From positions 1,674,001-1,738,000 of the forward strand of contig NZ_CP140772.1 of NCBI RefSeq assembly GCF_037893185.1: a DNA stretch of 64,000 bases, read 5' to 3'. Source of the stretch: Chitinophaga sp. 180180018-3 (GTDB taxonomy: Bacteria; Bacteroidota; Bacteroidia; Chitinophagales; Chitinophagaceae). The notes beneath the pieces are model-generated. The model was not told the DNA's origin. It did not search any database and was given only the letters and a program-made list of their open reading frames with translations. Below, one piece after another: positions 15,994-26,360 of this stretch; positions within the stretch are counted from its first letter, which is position 1, and each line of letters starts with the position of its first letter. The position numbers and the translations under genes were made by a program.

Positions 15994-18900
15994 ATGATTC
16001 TCATTTCTAAAATTAGAGAAAGGATACCTATTTGCAAATTATTTAGGTTAAAAATAAGGTATCTCTTTTTATGTTTCTTATCACTTATCCTGTGTTATCC
16101 GGTACTGGCGCAAACCGGCCGGCAGCTCGACCGTAAAATACCGCATCTTTCCGTTGATGCAGGCAACGCCCTGGAAGCTCTGCGGGAAATAGAAAAAGTG
16201 ACCGGTCTTAATTTCGCCTATAATGCCAACCAGCTCAAAAATTATCCGGTATCTAAGCAGACCTTCGATAACAGGTCCCTGCGCGATATTCTTACCAGTC
16301 TATTGAAAAACACCCATTCTGTTATCAATGAACAATCCGGCGTGATCGTGATATTGCCGGTAGCAGCCCAGGACAAAGCCCCGGCGCCGGTGAAGAAAAC
16401 CACCGGTATTATCAGCGACAAATCCGGTCCGCTGCCGGGAGTAACCGTACAGGAAGAGGGTACCAGCAATGGTACGATCTCCGACGAAAACGGTCGCTAT
16501 GCCATCAAACTAAAAAATCTCCCCTCCACACTGGTATTCAGTATCACCGGTCTGAAAAAACAGGTGATACCGGTAACAGAAGAAGGTACGCTGAATATTT
16601 CTATGGAAGGAGATCTTCAGAAGCTGAATGAAGTAGTAGTTACCGCGCTGGGCATCAAACGGGAAGAGCGTTCCCTGGGATATGCCATCCAGAAAATCGG
16701 TGGCGAACAGGTAGATAACGCCAGGTTCACTGACCTGAAAACCGCGCTGGCCGGGAAAATCGCCGGCGCCCAGTTGGTAGGCGCGCCCAGCTCCACTTTC
16801 AGGGATGCGGGCATCCGTATGCGCGGCGCCAACAGTTTAGGCGGCGGTTCTCCTATTTATGTGCTGGATGGAACTATTATTTCACATACCGATATCAACC
16901 TGGATAATATTGAATCCATCTCCGTGCTGAAAGGCGCTGCAGCTACGGCGCTCTATGGTATCCGCGCTGCTGCCGGCGCCGTACTGCTGACTTCCAAAAC
17001 CGGGAAACGCAATCAGCCTGTGCGTGTAGAGGTGAACTCCGGAACGGCTTTCGAAAAATTATCGGTGATCCCTAAGTATCAGAATATTTATGGCGCCGGC
17101 GATAACACGAACTTCGATATATTCCATTTCGATCCGTCCAAACACCCGGCCGATTGGAAACAATTCGACGGCCAGAAAATGGTGCAGTATTATATGGACC
17201 AGAGCTGGGGCCCGAAGATGGATGGCACGCCGGTAAGAGAATGGTTCAGCTGGTATCCGGGTGAAGACTTCGGCAAGCTCACACCGTTTGTACCGCATCC
17301 CAATAATATACGCGACTTTTTCCGTACAGGCATTAATCTCAATAACAGCGTGGCTATTTCCGGTGGCTCTGAAAGGGCATCTTACCGGATATCATACGCT
17401 AATCAATACCGGGATCTCATTTACCCAAACGCCAACCGCAAACGTAATTTCATTGATTTCGCGGGTAATTTTGATGTCACTGACAAGTTCTCCGTTTTTG
17501 CAGATATCAATGTAGTCAGCACCGTGCAACTGGCCGAGCCCTATGACGGCGGAAACTCGAATCAGCGCAGTATCATGGCCCAGTTCAACCAGGAGTTCCA
17601 GCGTTCCGTTGATATGAAACGACTGCTTCCCTATAAAACACCCGACGGTACTTACCGTACCTGGAACATTGTAGGGCCTAACGGCAACGACTCCGCTTCT
17701 GCATTGCGGCCACGGAAAAGAGATAATCCCTACAGCGTTTATTATGAGAGTTACCGCCGGTATAACAATTACCGCATCTTCGGTAATGCTGGGTTCAACT
17801 ATAAGATACTGCCAGGGCTGAAACTCCAGTCGCTGGTACGTGCGGATATCATGGCCGACGAATACGACGACAGGATTGCCTCCGGTACCGTGAAACAGGA
17901 TATGTATAAATCCGGCTCCTCCCTGCCCCGGGAATTCAACTATGAAATGACGCTGAATTACGGCAAACAGCTGAAGAACCTTTCTATAGACGCTTTGCTG
18001 GGAGGCAATATCCGCCATTATAAACTGACCCGCAACGAAGCGAATACAGTGGGTGGTTTGAGCGTACCTAACCTGTATTCCATTGCTGCTTCCAACCAGC
18101 GCCCGAATGCCTTCAACGACTATTTTGAGCAGGAAGTGAGAAGTATTTACGGCAAGGTATCATTGGGATACAAGCGTTTTTTGTATCTCGATCTGACCGG
18201 GCGTAACGACTGGTCGTCCACTTTACCGGTAGCGAAGAATTACTATTTCTACCCATCTGCATCGGGTAGTTTTATTTTCACCGAACTGCTGCCCCGCAGC
18301 AACTGGCTGAACTTCGGAAAGGCTCGTCTGGGTGTGGCGCAGGCCGGATCTGATGCCGACATCTACGCTATCAATACCGGCTATAACCTGCAAAACCCCT
18401 ACAATAACTATCCGGCGCTCACTACGCCCGATAAGCTGGTAGACCCGCATTTGTCGCCCGCCCTGAGCACCAGTATAGAGGCCGGTCTTGCACTGAAACT
18501 GTTCAACAACCGGCTGGGACTGGATTTCAGCGTTTACCGGAACCGTAATACCAAACAGATCGCGAACCTGGCCATCAGTGAAACCAATGGCTACAACAGC
18601 TACCTGACCAATCTCGGTGAAATAGAAAGCAGGGGCATGGACCTGGCTATCACGGCTACGCCCATACGAAAAAAGGAACTGCAGTGGGATGTGTATGCGA
18701 ACATAGCAACAAATAAATCGAAAGTGATAGACCTGGCCGCTAACATGGATAACTACCTGGCTGCCAGCCGGGAGAATGGTTTGCGCCTGGAGCTGGATCA
18801 TCGCAAAGGCGCGGAATGGGGGCTGCTGGTAGGGCCTACCTTCCAGTATTATCAGGCGAAAGATGCGAATGGTAAACCGATGGAAAGTCCATATAACGGC

Positions 18901-19512
18901 AAGCCTGTACTCAACGCCAATGGTGCTTATCTGACCAATGAGAACCAGCCGCTGGGTTCCATTTTGCCGAAGTTTACCGGCGGACTGGGAAGTACTATTA
19001 TATACAAGAATTTTGATTTCACTTTCTCTATCGATTACCAGGTAGGAGGTAAGTTTCTTTCGCTTACCAAAATGTTTCTGCTGGGTACCGGGTTGGATCC
19101 CGCCACAGTGGGCGTGAACGACAAGGGTATCGACTGGAGGCTGCCGGTGGCGCAGGGCGGAGGCATCAAGCCGGATGGTGTGCTGGCAGATGGTACCCCA
19201 TTCAACGGCTACGTAGAAGCCCGGACTTACTACTGGACTTACCTGTTCAACAAAGTAGCCCCACCGTTTATTTTCGATGCCAGCTATGTAAAGCTGAGAG
19301 AGCTGCGGCTGGGTTATACATTCGGCGCCAGGCCCTGGACAAGGCAGCTGGGCGTGAAGAGCCTGAATGTAGCCGTATACGCGCAGAACCCCTGGCTCAT
19401 TTATACCGCCCTGAAAGGCATAGATACATCTGAGCTGGAAAGTTTCTGGGAGGAGAGAGGACAGGTGCCGGCCACCCGCACCATTGGTGTTAACCTCAAA
19501 CTGGTATTATAA
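15994..19512 (+). CDS. SusC/RagA TonB-linked outer-membrane transporter with STN domain (locus 1)
   Basis: A 1172-residue protein. It has a signal peptide (about residues 20-39, ending VLAQ), an STN signalling domain (about 48-122), a carboxypeptidase-regulatory-like domain (about 135-205), a plug with the SusC/RagA hallmarks KTALAGKIAGAQLVG and RGANSLGGGSPIYVLDG, and a long 22-strand-type barrel ending in VNLKLVL. It imports a ligand handed over by the SusD partner, using TonB energy. The STN domain links it to the FecR/sigma pair upstream. No degradative enzyme follows, so the substrate cannot be inferred. Confidence 0.95.
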   Translation: MILISKIRERIPICKLFRLKIRYLFLCFLSLILCYPVLAQTGRQLDRKIPHLSVDAGNALEALREIEKVTGLNFAYNANQLKNYPVSKQTFDNRSLRDILTSLLKNTHSVINEQSGVIVILPVAAQDKAPAPVKKTTGIISDKSGPLPGVTVQEEGTSNGTISDENGRYAIKLKNLPSTLVFSITGLKKQVIPVTEEGTLNISMEGDLQKLNEVVVTALGIKREERSLGYAIQKIGGEQVDNARFTDLKTALAGKIAGAQLVGAPSSTFRDAGIRMRGANSLGGGSPIYVLDGTIISHTDINLDNIESISVLKGAAATALYGIRAAAGAVLLTSKTGKRNQPVRVEVNSGTAFEKLSVIPKYQNIYGAGDNTNFDIFHFDPSKHPADWKQFDGQKMVQYYMDQSWGPKMDGTPVREWFSWYPGEDFGKLTPFVPHPNNIRDFFRTGINLNNSVAISGGSERASYRISYANQYRDLIYPNANRKRNFIDFAGNFDVTDKFSVFADINVVSTVQLAEPYDGGNSNQRSIMAQFNQEFQRSVDMKRLLPYKTPDGTYRTWNIVGPNGNDSASALRPRKRDNPYSVYYESYRRYNNYRIFGNAGFNYKILPGLKLQSLVRADIMADEYDDRIASGTVKQDMYKSGSSLPREFNYEMTLNYGKQLKNLSIDALLGGNIRHYKLTRNEANTVGGLSVPNLYSIAASNQRPNAFNDYFEQEVRSIYGKVSLGYKRFLYLDLTGRNDWSSTLPVAKNYYFYPSASGSFIFTELLPRSNWLNFGKARLGVAQAGSDADIYAINTGYNLQNPYNNYPALTTPDKLVDPHLSPALSTSIEAGLALKLFNNRLGLDFSVYRNRNTKQIANLAISETNGYNSYLTNLGEIESRGMDLAITATPIRKKELQWDVYANIATNKSKVIDLAANMDNYLAASRENGLRLELDHRKGAEWGLLVGPTFQYYQAKDANGKPMESPYNGKPVLNANGAYLTNENQPLGSILPKFTGGLGSTIIYKNFDFTFSIDYQVGGKFLSLTKMFLLGTGLDPATVGVNDKGIDWRLPVAQGGGIKPDGVLADGTPFNGYVEARTYYWTYLFNKVAPPFIFDASYVKLRELRLGYTFGARPWTRQLGVKSLNVAVYAQNPWLIYTALKGIDTSELESFWEERGQVPATRTIGVNLKLVL

Positions 19513-19526
19513 TTAAACATAACAAT

Positions 19527-20975
19527 ATGAAGCAGCATTATATATATTGTATCCTTTGGCTGATGTTGGCCGTGTATGGTTGTAAGCCCGGCGATTTCGG
19601 TGGAACCAATTCCAATCCCAATATGCCGAAAAAGCCTTACACCGGTTATCTGATCACGAATATTATCCGCGAAATGGCGGCTACCATTGAGGGCAGCAAT
19701 GGGGTGCCGATCCGGGAAGCGCCTTTGTATTCGCAGCATCTTGCAGAACTGACATATCAACGTGAAGGGGTATACGTAAAAGGCAACTGGGACTATGGAT
19801 ATTACTTGGGCCCGCTGATGGATGTACAGGTAGTGATTAACACCAACCAGGATCCGGTGAAGAAGCTGGAAGCCCAGGCATTTGGCTCCAACGCCAATCA
19901 GCTGGCGATGGTGCGCATTATCAGGGCTTATTTCTTTTTACATATGACCGATCGCTGGGGCGATGTACCCTACTTTGATGCGCTGAAAGGTAACGACAAC
20001 CTTACACCCGCATACGACAAGCAGCAGGATATTTATAACGATCTGTTTAAAGAACTGAAAGAAGCCATCGCGCAGTTCGATGGAGGCGTTAATGTAAAGG
20101 GAGATATCCTGTTTGGCGGTGATCCGGCTAAATGGAAGAAATTTGCCAATACCCTGCGCCTGGTAATGGCACTCCGCCTTTCGAAAATAGATCCCGCCAA
20201 AGGAAAAACAGAATTCAATGCTGCCATCGCCGACGGTGTGATCATGGATAACAAGGATAATGTGGTGTATAACTATCTCCCGTCGGATCAGAATAACGAA
20301 AACTACTGGTCATTTTCCTGGAGAGTAGATAACAATCCTTATGCCTTATCGACCACACTGGTGAACCTGTTGCAGGCTGGCAATGATCCGCGGTTACCTA
20401 AGTTTGGTGATAAAGCGGGAGATGGACAATATCACGGTCAGGTATATGGTGTGATCAATACCAATTTTTCCTCTGTGTCTTTACTGGGAGCGGCGATGAG
20501 AAAACCGGAATCGCCTGTGTATCTCTATACAGCCGCCGAAGTACAGTTTGCGCTGGCAGAGGCAGTACTCCTGCAATGGATCCCTGGTGGCGATGCCGAT
20601 GCAGCGGCCTATTACCTGGCTGGAATCAAGGCTTCCATGCAACAGTTCGGTGTATATACTGATGCTGCTTATACGGCCTGCATCACTTCTCCGGCTGTAG
20701 TTTACAATCCGGCAACAGCCCTGGAGCAGATTGGTACCCAAAAATGGGTGGCCCTCTTCCTGAATGGCTGGGAGGCCTGGCATGAATGGAGAAGAACGGG
20801 CTTCCCCCGGCTCACGCCACCGGCCAACGCCCAAACCCGCGATGGTCAGATCCCCCGCCGGCATGGCTACCCCACCCGGGAAGCATTGCTGAACAAACAA
20901 CATTATGACGAAGCCGTGCAACGGCTGGGAGGACCGGATGATTTGAGCAGCAGGGTGTGGTGGGATAAGAAATAA
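19527..20975 (+). CDS. SusD/RagB-like nutrient-binding lipoprotein (locus 1)
   Basis: A 482-residue lipoprotein: the signal peptide ends at LAVYGC, with the lipid-anchored cysteine at about residue 19. The GGTNSNPN segment, the TPR-like helices (YDKQQDIYNDLFKELKEAI) and the closing ALFLNGWEAWHEWRRTGFPRL resemble the SusD-like_2 subfamily (PF12771). It starts 14 bp after susC and forms the lid on that barrel. A 47-bp hairpin overlaps its stop codon. Confidence 0.92.
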   Translation: MKQHYIYCILWLMLAVYGCKPGDFGGTNSNPNMPKKPYTGYLITNIIREMAATIEGSNGVPIREAPLYSQHLAELTYQREGVYVKGNWDYGYYLGPLMDVQVVINTNQDPVKKLEAQAFGSNANQLAMVRIIRAYFFLHMTDRWGDVPYFDALKGNDNLTPAYDKQQDIYNDLFKELKEAIAQFDGGVNVKGDILFGGDPAKWKKFANTLRLVMALRLSKIDPAKGKTEFNAAIADGVIMDNKDNVVYNYLPSDQNNENYWSFSWRVDNNPYALSTTLVNLLQAGNDPRLPKFGDKAGDGQYHGQVYGVINTNFSSVSLLGAAMRKPESPVYLYTAAEVQFALAEAVLLQWIPGGDADAAAYYLAGIKASMQQFGVYTDAAYTACITSPAVVYNPATALEQIGTQKWVALFLNGWEAWHEWRRTGFPRLTPPANAQTRDGQIPRRHGYPTREALLNKQHYDEAVQRLGGPDDLSSRVWWDKK

Positions 20976-21079
20976 TTAAGAATAGGGAATTAAGAATGAT
21001 GAGCGAAGGCCTTAGCGATTGATGATACAATTAATCGCTAAGGTCTTCGCTCATCATTCTTAATTCCCTATTCTTAATT
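20974..21079 (+). repeat. Intergenic long hairpin B (47-bp stem)
   Basis: Left arm 20974-21020 and right arm 21033-21079 pair over 47 positions with one mismatch, which is G-U in plus-strand RNA. The loop is 12 bases. It carries the shared core AAGAATGATGAGCGAAG and closes with CCTTAGCGATT. It overlaps the susD stop codon and precedes the next sigma gene, so it probably ends the locus 1 transcript. Confidence 0.9.
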
Positions 21080-21117
21080 TTCCTTATTTTTCGCCTTGTT
21101 TTTAATACACGCGAAAA

Positions 21118-21702
21118 ATGAAGAGTGATGGAGACTTACTGCAGCTGATTAAAAAAGACGATACGGCTGCATTTGAGGCTATTTATGATAAATATTGGCA
21201 GGGCCTTTATTTAAAGGCTTGTCAGCGCGTGGATGAAGCTGAAGCAAAGGACATGGTACAGGAGGTGATGATCACGCTCTGGCGCCGGCGGCACGACATA
21301 GCAGTCACACAGGAAGGGGATTTGGGGCGCTACCTGTTCACGGCTATACGTTACCGGGTGATCAGTTATTATGCATTCAGCTCGGCTGAGATCAGGAAAG
21401 CCGGTTTTTTCGACACATTTGACCAATATATCAATACCGATAATCTGGAAACCAAAGAGTTGAAAGAGCGTATCGAGGCGGAGATCAATAAGCTGCCTAC
21501 ACGCATGCAGCAGATATTCCGTATGAGCCGGGAAGATGATTACACGATAGCGGACATTGCAAAAACGCTGAAAATTTCTGAGCAAACTGTAAAAAACCAA
21601 CTGACAGACGCCCTGAAAAGATTACGGGTGTCCTTAAAAGCATCTTCTGCCAACGACTGGACCATGGTGCTTATATATTTATTCTTTCATCTCCATAAAT
21701 AA
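21118..21702 (+). CDS. ECF RNA polymerase sigma factor (locus 2)
   Basis: A 194-residue FecI-like sigma factor. Region 2 has YDKYWQGLYLKAC and AKDMVQEVMITLWRRRHDI; region 4 has LPTRMQQIFRMSREDDYTIADI and a helix-turn-helix LKISEQTVKNQLTDALKRL. A short hydrophobic tail (MVLIYLFFHLHK) follows region 4, which is common in this subgroup. It begins the second SusCD locus directly after hairpin B. The 230-bp gap to fecR is A+T-rich and holds no gene I can support. Confidence 0.9.
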   Translation: MKSDGDLLQLIKKDDTAAFEAIYDKYWQGLYLKACQRVDEAEAKDMVQEVMITLWRRRHDIAVTQEGDLGRYLFTAIRYRVISYYAFSSAEIRKAGFFDTFDQYINTDNLETKELKERIEAEINKLPTRMQQIFRMSREDDYTIADIAKTLKISEQTVKNQLTDALKRLRVSLKASSANDWTMVLIYLFFHLHK

Positions 21703-21932
21703 TCATTAATCCGGTTTTTCTTTAAATGCCTGGTTGTATTGCCGGCATAAATAATCCTGTGCCTGCCTGCTGTGAAGCAATGCGTGTAGCGGAAAATCCG
21801 TCAAAAGTTATTTCACTGGCCATTGGCCTGCCGTTGTCGTTTTCAGGGAGAATGATAACGGCAGAAATTTTTTTTTACCCGGACTAGTACCGGAGCCCTT
21901 TTTTTCAGATAACCAATAAAAAGCTGTGCATT

Positions 21933-22871
21933 TTGGAAACTGCTAAAATCAGACGGTTGTTAAAAAAGTACCTGCTGGGAGAGAGCCAGGCAGAGGACAA
22001 TAAGGCGATTGAACGGTGGTATCAGTCGTTCGATGAAGAAGCCATGCCCGTCATGGACGACCTCACCCGGCACCGTATCCGCCAGGAAATCTGGAGTGGC
22101 ATCCATCCGCAAATTGTAGTAGCTAAAACGTTTTATCTTCGACGCAATCTCATGCGGGTAGCTGCCGCAGTGCTGGCACTCGTGGCCACTGGCAGCACCT
22201 GGTATCTCATTGCCCATCGTCGGCCTGCGGTTAATTACACCACCTATACCACCCGCATTGGCGAACGGAAAACGATTCATTTGAATGATGGATCTGTACT
22301 AATGCTCAACGCCGGATCCACCATCAGGGTACCGGATAATATGGCCATATCCAGGCAACTGAACCTGGTAGACGGAGAAGTATTCTTTGACGTCCGTACT
22401 AATCCCGAAGTTCCCTTCATCGTAGAAAGCGGCCCTTTACAGACAACTGTACTGGGTACCTCCTTCAATATTGCTGCCTACAAAGGCGTGCATACCCTCA
22501 GTATCGGTGTAGTGTCCGGTAAAGTACAGGTAGCCGGCGAAAAGCAAGCAACACGTGTGCTGGAGCATGACCAGGAACTGGTATACGACAAGGCCAGCGA
22601 AAAAATCAGCATAACATCTGTGGAAGAATCCCTGGCAGCATGGCAAAACGGGAAACTGGTATTCAATGATTTGTCGTTTGCCGATATGGTTATACTAATG
22701 GAGAAGAATTTTGGTATTACCATCACTACTGCGCGTGACGAGGTGAGGAGCACCAGGTACACCACAGAACTGCCAACAAACATGGAGCCGGTAAAAGCAG
22801 TGCAGGTACTGGCAGCCATCCATCATTTGAATGTACGCAGCATCAATGTGCATGCTGTTGTCTATGAATAA
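21933..22871 (+). CDS. FecR family anti-sigma factor (locus 2)
   Basis: A 312-residue protein. The cytoplasmic part begins METAKIRRLLKKYLLGESQAE, followed by a transmembrane helix (about 72-93), a FecR domain with LVDGEVFFDVRTNPEVPF and TTVLGTSFNIAAY, and a C-terminal DUF4974-like part. The only start that keeps the family N-terminus is TTG at 21933; no in-frame ATG occurs until about 35 codons later, after conserved sequence. It should hold the upstream sigma factor until the STN domain of the downstream SusC signals. Confidence 0.9.
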   Translation: METAKIRRLLKKYLLGESQAEDNKAIERWYQSFDEEAMPVMDDLTRHRIRQEIWSGIHPQIVVAKTFYLRRNLMRVAAAVLALVATGSTWYLIAHRRPAVNYTTYTTRIGERKTIHLNDGSVLMLNAGSTIRVPDNMAISRQLNLVDGEVFFDVRTNPEVPFIVESGPLQTTVLGTSFNIAAYKGVHTLSIGVVSGKVQVAGEKQATRVLEHDQELVYDKASEKISITSVEESLAAWQNGKLVFNDLSFADMVILMEKNFGITITTARDEVRSTRYTTELPTNMEPVKAVQVLAAIHHLNVRSINVHAVVYE

Positions 22872-22970
22872 TAAAATGTATCACCAAAGCTAATCGCTAA
22901 AAACAAGTACGTACTCATGCCACGTAAATGGAATTTTTCATTAATGCTAACAATTAATGCCTAACCACGT

Positions 22971-25900
22971 ATGAAGAAAATTGTAGAAAATCTAAGAAAA
23001 CGAATGCTTGCAGTCGTTTTGGCGCTGACGTGTGCACCGGCCATACTCCCTGTATACGCCGGCCAGGGCCAGATACTGCAGGAAACCAATGTCACTATTG
23101 CGCTGAAAGGTGGCAGCCTCGAGTCCGCCATCCGGGAGCTGCACCGGCGCACAAAGATCATCTTTGCCTACGACCGCCAGTTGCTTTCGGCATACACGGT
23201 AGAACGCCATTCTTTCTCCAACGAACGGCTGGATAATGTGTTGCAGAAATTATTGCAGCATAAATCGCTCGGGTTTGCTGAAGTCAATAACATTGTGGTG
23301 ATCAGTAAAATGACCCCGTCGGCCACTCCGGCGGAAGACCGCCAGGAAATAGTGGTGTCGGGCGTTGTAAAAGATGAAAGCGGCAACCCGCTCCCCGGTG
23401 TAAGTGTAGCCGTTCGCGGGGTAAGCACCATGACCGCCACCGACGGAACAGGCCACTACAAGATCATTGTCAGATCTACCAACGATGTGCTGGCATTCAG
23501 CTATATCGGTTATGAAACAGCCGAGGTGCCGGTAGGCAATCAGACTACCCTTAATATACAATTGAAACCTGCGAGCAAATCGCTTGGAGAAGTGGCGGTG
23601 GTAGGCTTTGGCACGCAACGTAAAGTGAGCCTGGTAGGTGCCCAGAGCACCATCCGCCCGGCGGAATTCAAGCAGCCGGCTTCTGATATCTCCACCATGC
23701 TGGCGGGGCGTATATCCGGCGTAATTGGTGTGCAACGCTCCGGAGAACCGGGTAAATCCGGCGCCGACATATGGATACGCGGTATTTCCACCTTCGGAAA
23801 TGGTAACAAGGCAACACCGCTGATCCTCGTAGATGGAGTGGAAAGATCTATCAATAACGTTTCGCCGGAAGATATTGAATCATTCACTATCCTGAAAGAT
23901 GCAGCCGGTACGGCCGTATATGGTGTACGCGGCGCTAATGGCGTTATCCTGCTGAAAACCAAGACCGGAAAGGTGGGGAAACCCCAGATCTACTTTGATT
24001 ATAATGAAGGGATCAACTCTTTTACCAAAAGACCGGAAATGCTGGATGGGATTACTTATATGAATCTCGCCAACGAAGCAGCTACTACCCGGAATCAGAA
24101 TCCTGTTTTTTCCCAGGAAAAAATAGATAAAACTAAATCCGGAGAAGATCCATTGCTATATCCCGATGTTAACTGGATGGATGCCGTATTCAACAAATAT
24201 GGTCATACCCGCAGCGCAAACCTGAATGCCAGCGGGGGAGTGGAGAATGCACAGTATTACGTTTCCCTGGGCTATTTCAATGAAAGTGGTTTCCTGAAAA
24301 CAGATGAACTGGCAAAGTATAATTCTTCCCTGAAGTATAACCGGTATAATTTCACTTCTAATCTGAATCTGAAAGTCACTAAATCTACCAAACTGGATGT
24401 AGGAATACAGGGGTATTTCTCCAATGGAAATTATCCCGGCATTCCGAGTCATGATATTTTTCAGAGTGCGATGGATGCCTCTCCTGTGGCTTATCCTATC
24501 ATGTACCCCGGTAACAGGGTTCCCGGACAGTCGGCCAACGGAGGATTCCGTAACCCCTATGCAGATCTTACCCGCAGGGGATACCGGAATGAATTCAAAA
24601 ACCAGCTGTATTCCAATATCCGTGCAACGCAGGATCTGAAGGCTATCACACCGGGACTTTCCGCCACGGCCATGTTTGCATTTGATGTGTACAACCAGAA
24701 CTATATCATCCGCTCGAAAAGAGAAGATACCTGGTTCCCGGATATGAATAAACCTTACAACGCCGACGGCACACTGAACCTGGTGAACACCTACCGGGGC
24801 GACGATTACCTCGGATTCGACAAGGCCGACGGCGACCGTCAGACAACCCGGCAGTTTTATACAGAAGCCGCTGTGAATTACGATCGTGGCTTTGGTAAGC
24901 ACCATGTTACCGGTCTTGGTTTATTCTATTCCAGTGATAAAAGCAACACCCTCGCGGGCGATTTTATCAGCTCTATTCCCGAAAGATATCTCGGCTTCGC
25001 AGGTAAAGCAGCCTACTCTTTCGATGACCGCTATTTTATGGAATTCAATTTCGGCTACAACGGCTCAGAACTGTTTGCGCCTAAGAATCGCTTCGGATTC
25101 TTTCCTGCAATAGGTTTGGGCTGGGTTGTCTCCAATGAGCATTTCTTCGAGCCGCTGAAAAATGCTGTTTCCTTCCTGAAGTTCCGTTACTCTAACGGTA
25201 ACACCGGTTTGGGTAGCGCAGCAGAAAGGTTCCTGTATATCACCAATCTCAATACTAACGATAACAACTATAAGTACGGTACCGGTTTCCAGGATAATGG
25301 CAGAGGTATTAGTATCAACCGTTATGCAACGGATGTACGCTGGTCTGTTTCCAACAAGCAGGATCTGGGAATGGAGCTGGTAACGCTCCACGACCGTCTG
25401 CGGCTGAATGTAGATGTATTCCAGGAACATCGTACCGGTATCTTCCTGCAAAGAGCTTCCAATGTGATGTTCATGGGGCTGGAAAACCAGCAGTATGGTA
25501 ACCTGGGTATTGTAGATAATAAAGGGATAGACGCTAACCTGGAATACCGCATCTCAATCGGACAGGTAGAAATGAACCTGAGAGGTAATATCACCTGGAA
25601 TAAGGATAAGTTGATAGAAGACGACCGTCCGCCGCAGCTGTATCCCTGGATGGAGCACAGAGGAAATAATGTGCTGGCGCGCTATGGTTATATCGCGGAA
25701 GGGTTGTTCAAAGACCAGGCGGAGATCGACAAAAGCGCAGTACCCGGCGATCGTTCACAGGTGAAGCCTGGTGATATCAAATACAAAGATCTTAATGGAG
25801 ATGGCATTATTAACTCCGCCGATATCGCCAAAATAGGCCGGGGCGATGTACCCGCCATGGTATATGGTTTCGGGATGGACATCAGCTGGAAAGGCTTCAA

Positions 25901-26342
25901 CTTTGCATTCCTGTTCCAGGGCGTATCCGATGCAGATCGCATGTTACAGGGAAGTGCCATCATTCCGTTCAATGGAGGAGGAGGTGTTACCAATGCTTTT
26001 GCGATTGCTACCGACAGATGGACCGTCGATAATCCACGGCAGGATGCCTTCTATCCGCGCCTCGCATATGGTGAAGCCGAAAACAAGAATAACACACAGC
26101 CCAGCAGCTGGTGGGTGAAAGACGTCAGCTTTATGCGTTTGAAGTCGGCGCAGATCGCATATAACCTGCCATCGGACGTGCTGAAACGCTATGGCATCAG
26201 GGCTTCGGCTGTGTACCTGCAGGGTATCAACCTGCTTACATTCAGCAAATTCAAACTGTGGGATCCGGAGCTCAACACAGATAACGGTTCCGCCTATCCG
26301 AACGTAAGAACCATTTCTCTCGGCGTGAACTTAAAGTTCTAA
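22971..26342 (+). CDS. SusC/RagA TonB-linked outer-membrane transporter with STN domain (locus 2)
   Basis: A 1123-residue protein with a signal peptide (about 1-30), STN domain (VTIALKGGSLESAIRELHRR onward, about 41-112), carboxypeptidase-like domain (GVVKDESGNPLPGVSVAVRG), plug (STMLAGRISGVIGVQRSGEP, ATPLILVDGVERSI) and barrel ending VNLKF. With the SusD and GH76 genes downstream it probably imports mannan-derived oligosaccharides. The STN domain fits regulation through the sigma/FecR pair upstream. The gene starts at ATG 22971, about 100 bp after fecR. Confidence 0.95.
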   Translation: MKKIVENLRKRMLAVVLALTCAPAILPVYAGQGQILQETNVTIALKGGSLESAIRELHRRTKIIFAYDRQLLSAYTVERHSFSNERLDNVLQKLLQHKSLGFAEVNNIVVISKMTPSATPAEDRQEIVVSGVVKDESGNPLPGVSVAVRGVSTMTATDGTGHYKIIVRSTNDVLAFSYIGYETAEVPVGNQTTLNIQLKPASKSLGEVAVVGFGTQRKVSLVGAQSTIRPAEFKQPASDISTMLAGRISGVIGVQRSGEPGKSGADIWIRGISTFGNGNKATPLILVDGVERSINNVSPEDIESFTILKDAAGTAVYGVRGANGVILLKTKTGKVGKPQIYFDYNEGINSFTKRPEMLDGITYMNLANEAATTRNQNPVFSQEKIDKTKSGEDPLLYPDVNWMDAVFNKYGHTRSANLNASGGVENAQYYVSLGYFNESGFLKTDELAKYNSSLKYNRYNFTSNLNLKVTKSTKLDVGIQGYFSNGNYPGIPSHDIFQSAMDASPVAYPIMYPGNRVPGQSANGGFRNPYADLTRRGYRNEFKNQLYSNIRATQDLKAITPGLSATAMFAFDVYNQNYIIRSKREDTWFPDMNKPYNADGTLNLVNTYRGDDYLGFDKADGDRQTTRQFYTEAAVNYDRGFGKHHVTGLGLFYSSDKSNTLAGDFISSIPERYLGFAGKAAYSFDDRYFMEFNFGYNGSELFAPKNRFGFFPAIGLGWVVSNEHFFEPLKNAVSFLKFRYSNGNTGLGSAAERFLYITNLNTNDNNYKYGTGFQDNGRGISINRYATDVRWSVSNKQDLGMELVTLHDRLRLNVDVFQEHRTGIFLQRASNVMFMGLENQQYGNLGIVDNKGIDANLEYRISIGQVEMNLRGNITWNKDKLIEDDRPPQLYPWMEHRGNNVLARYGYIAEGLFKDQAEIDKSAVPGDRSQVKPGDIKYKDLNGDGIINSADIAKIGRGDVPAMVYGFGMDISWKGFNFAFLFQGVSDADRMLQGSAIIPFNGGGGVTNAFAIATDRWTVDNPRQDAFYPRLAYGEAENKNNTQPSSWWVKDVSFMRLKSAQIAYNLPSDVLKRYGIRASAVYLQGINLLTFSKFKLWDPELNTDNGSAYPNVRTISLGVNLKF

Positions 26343-26360
26343 TCTCTAAAACAAGCGAAA

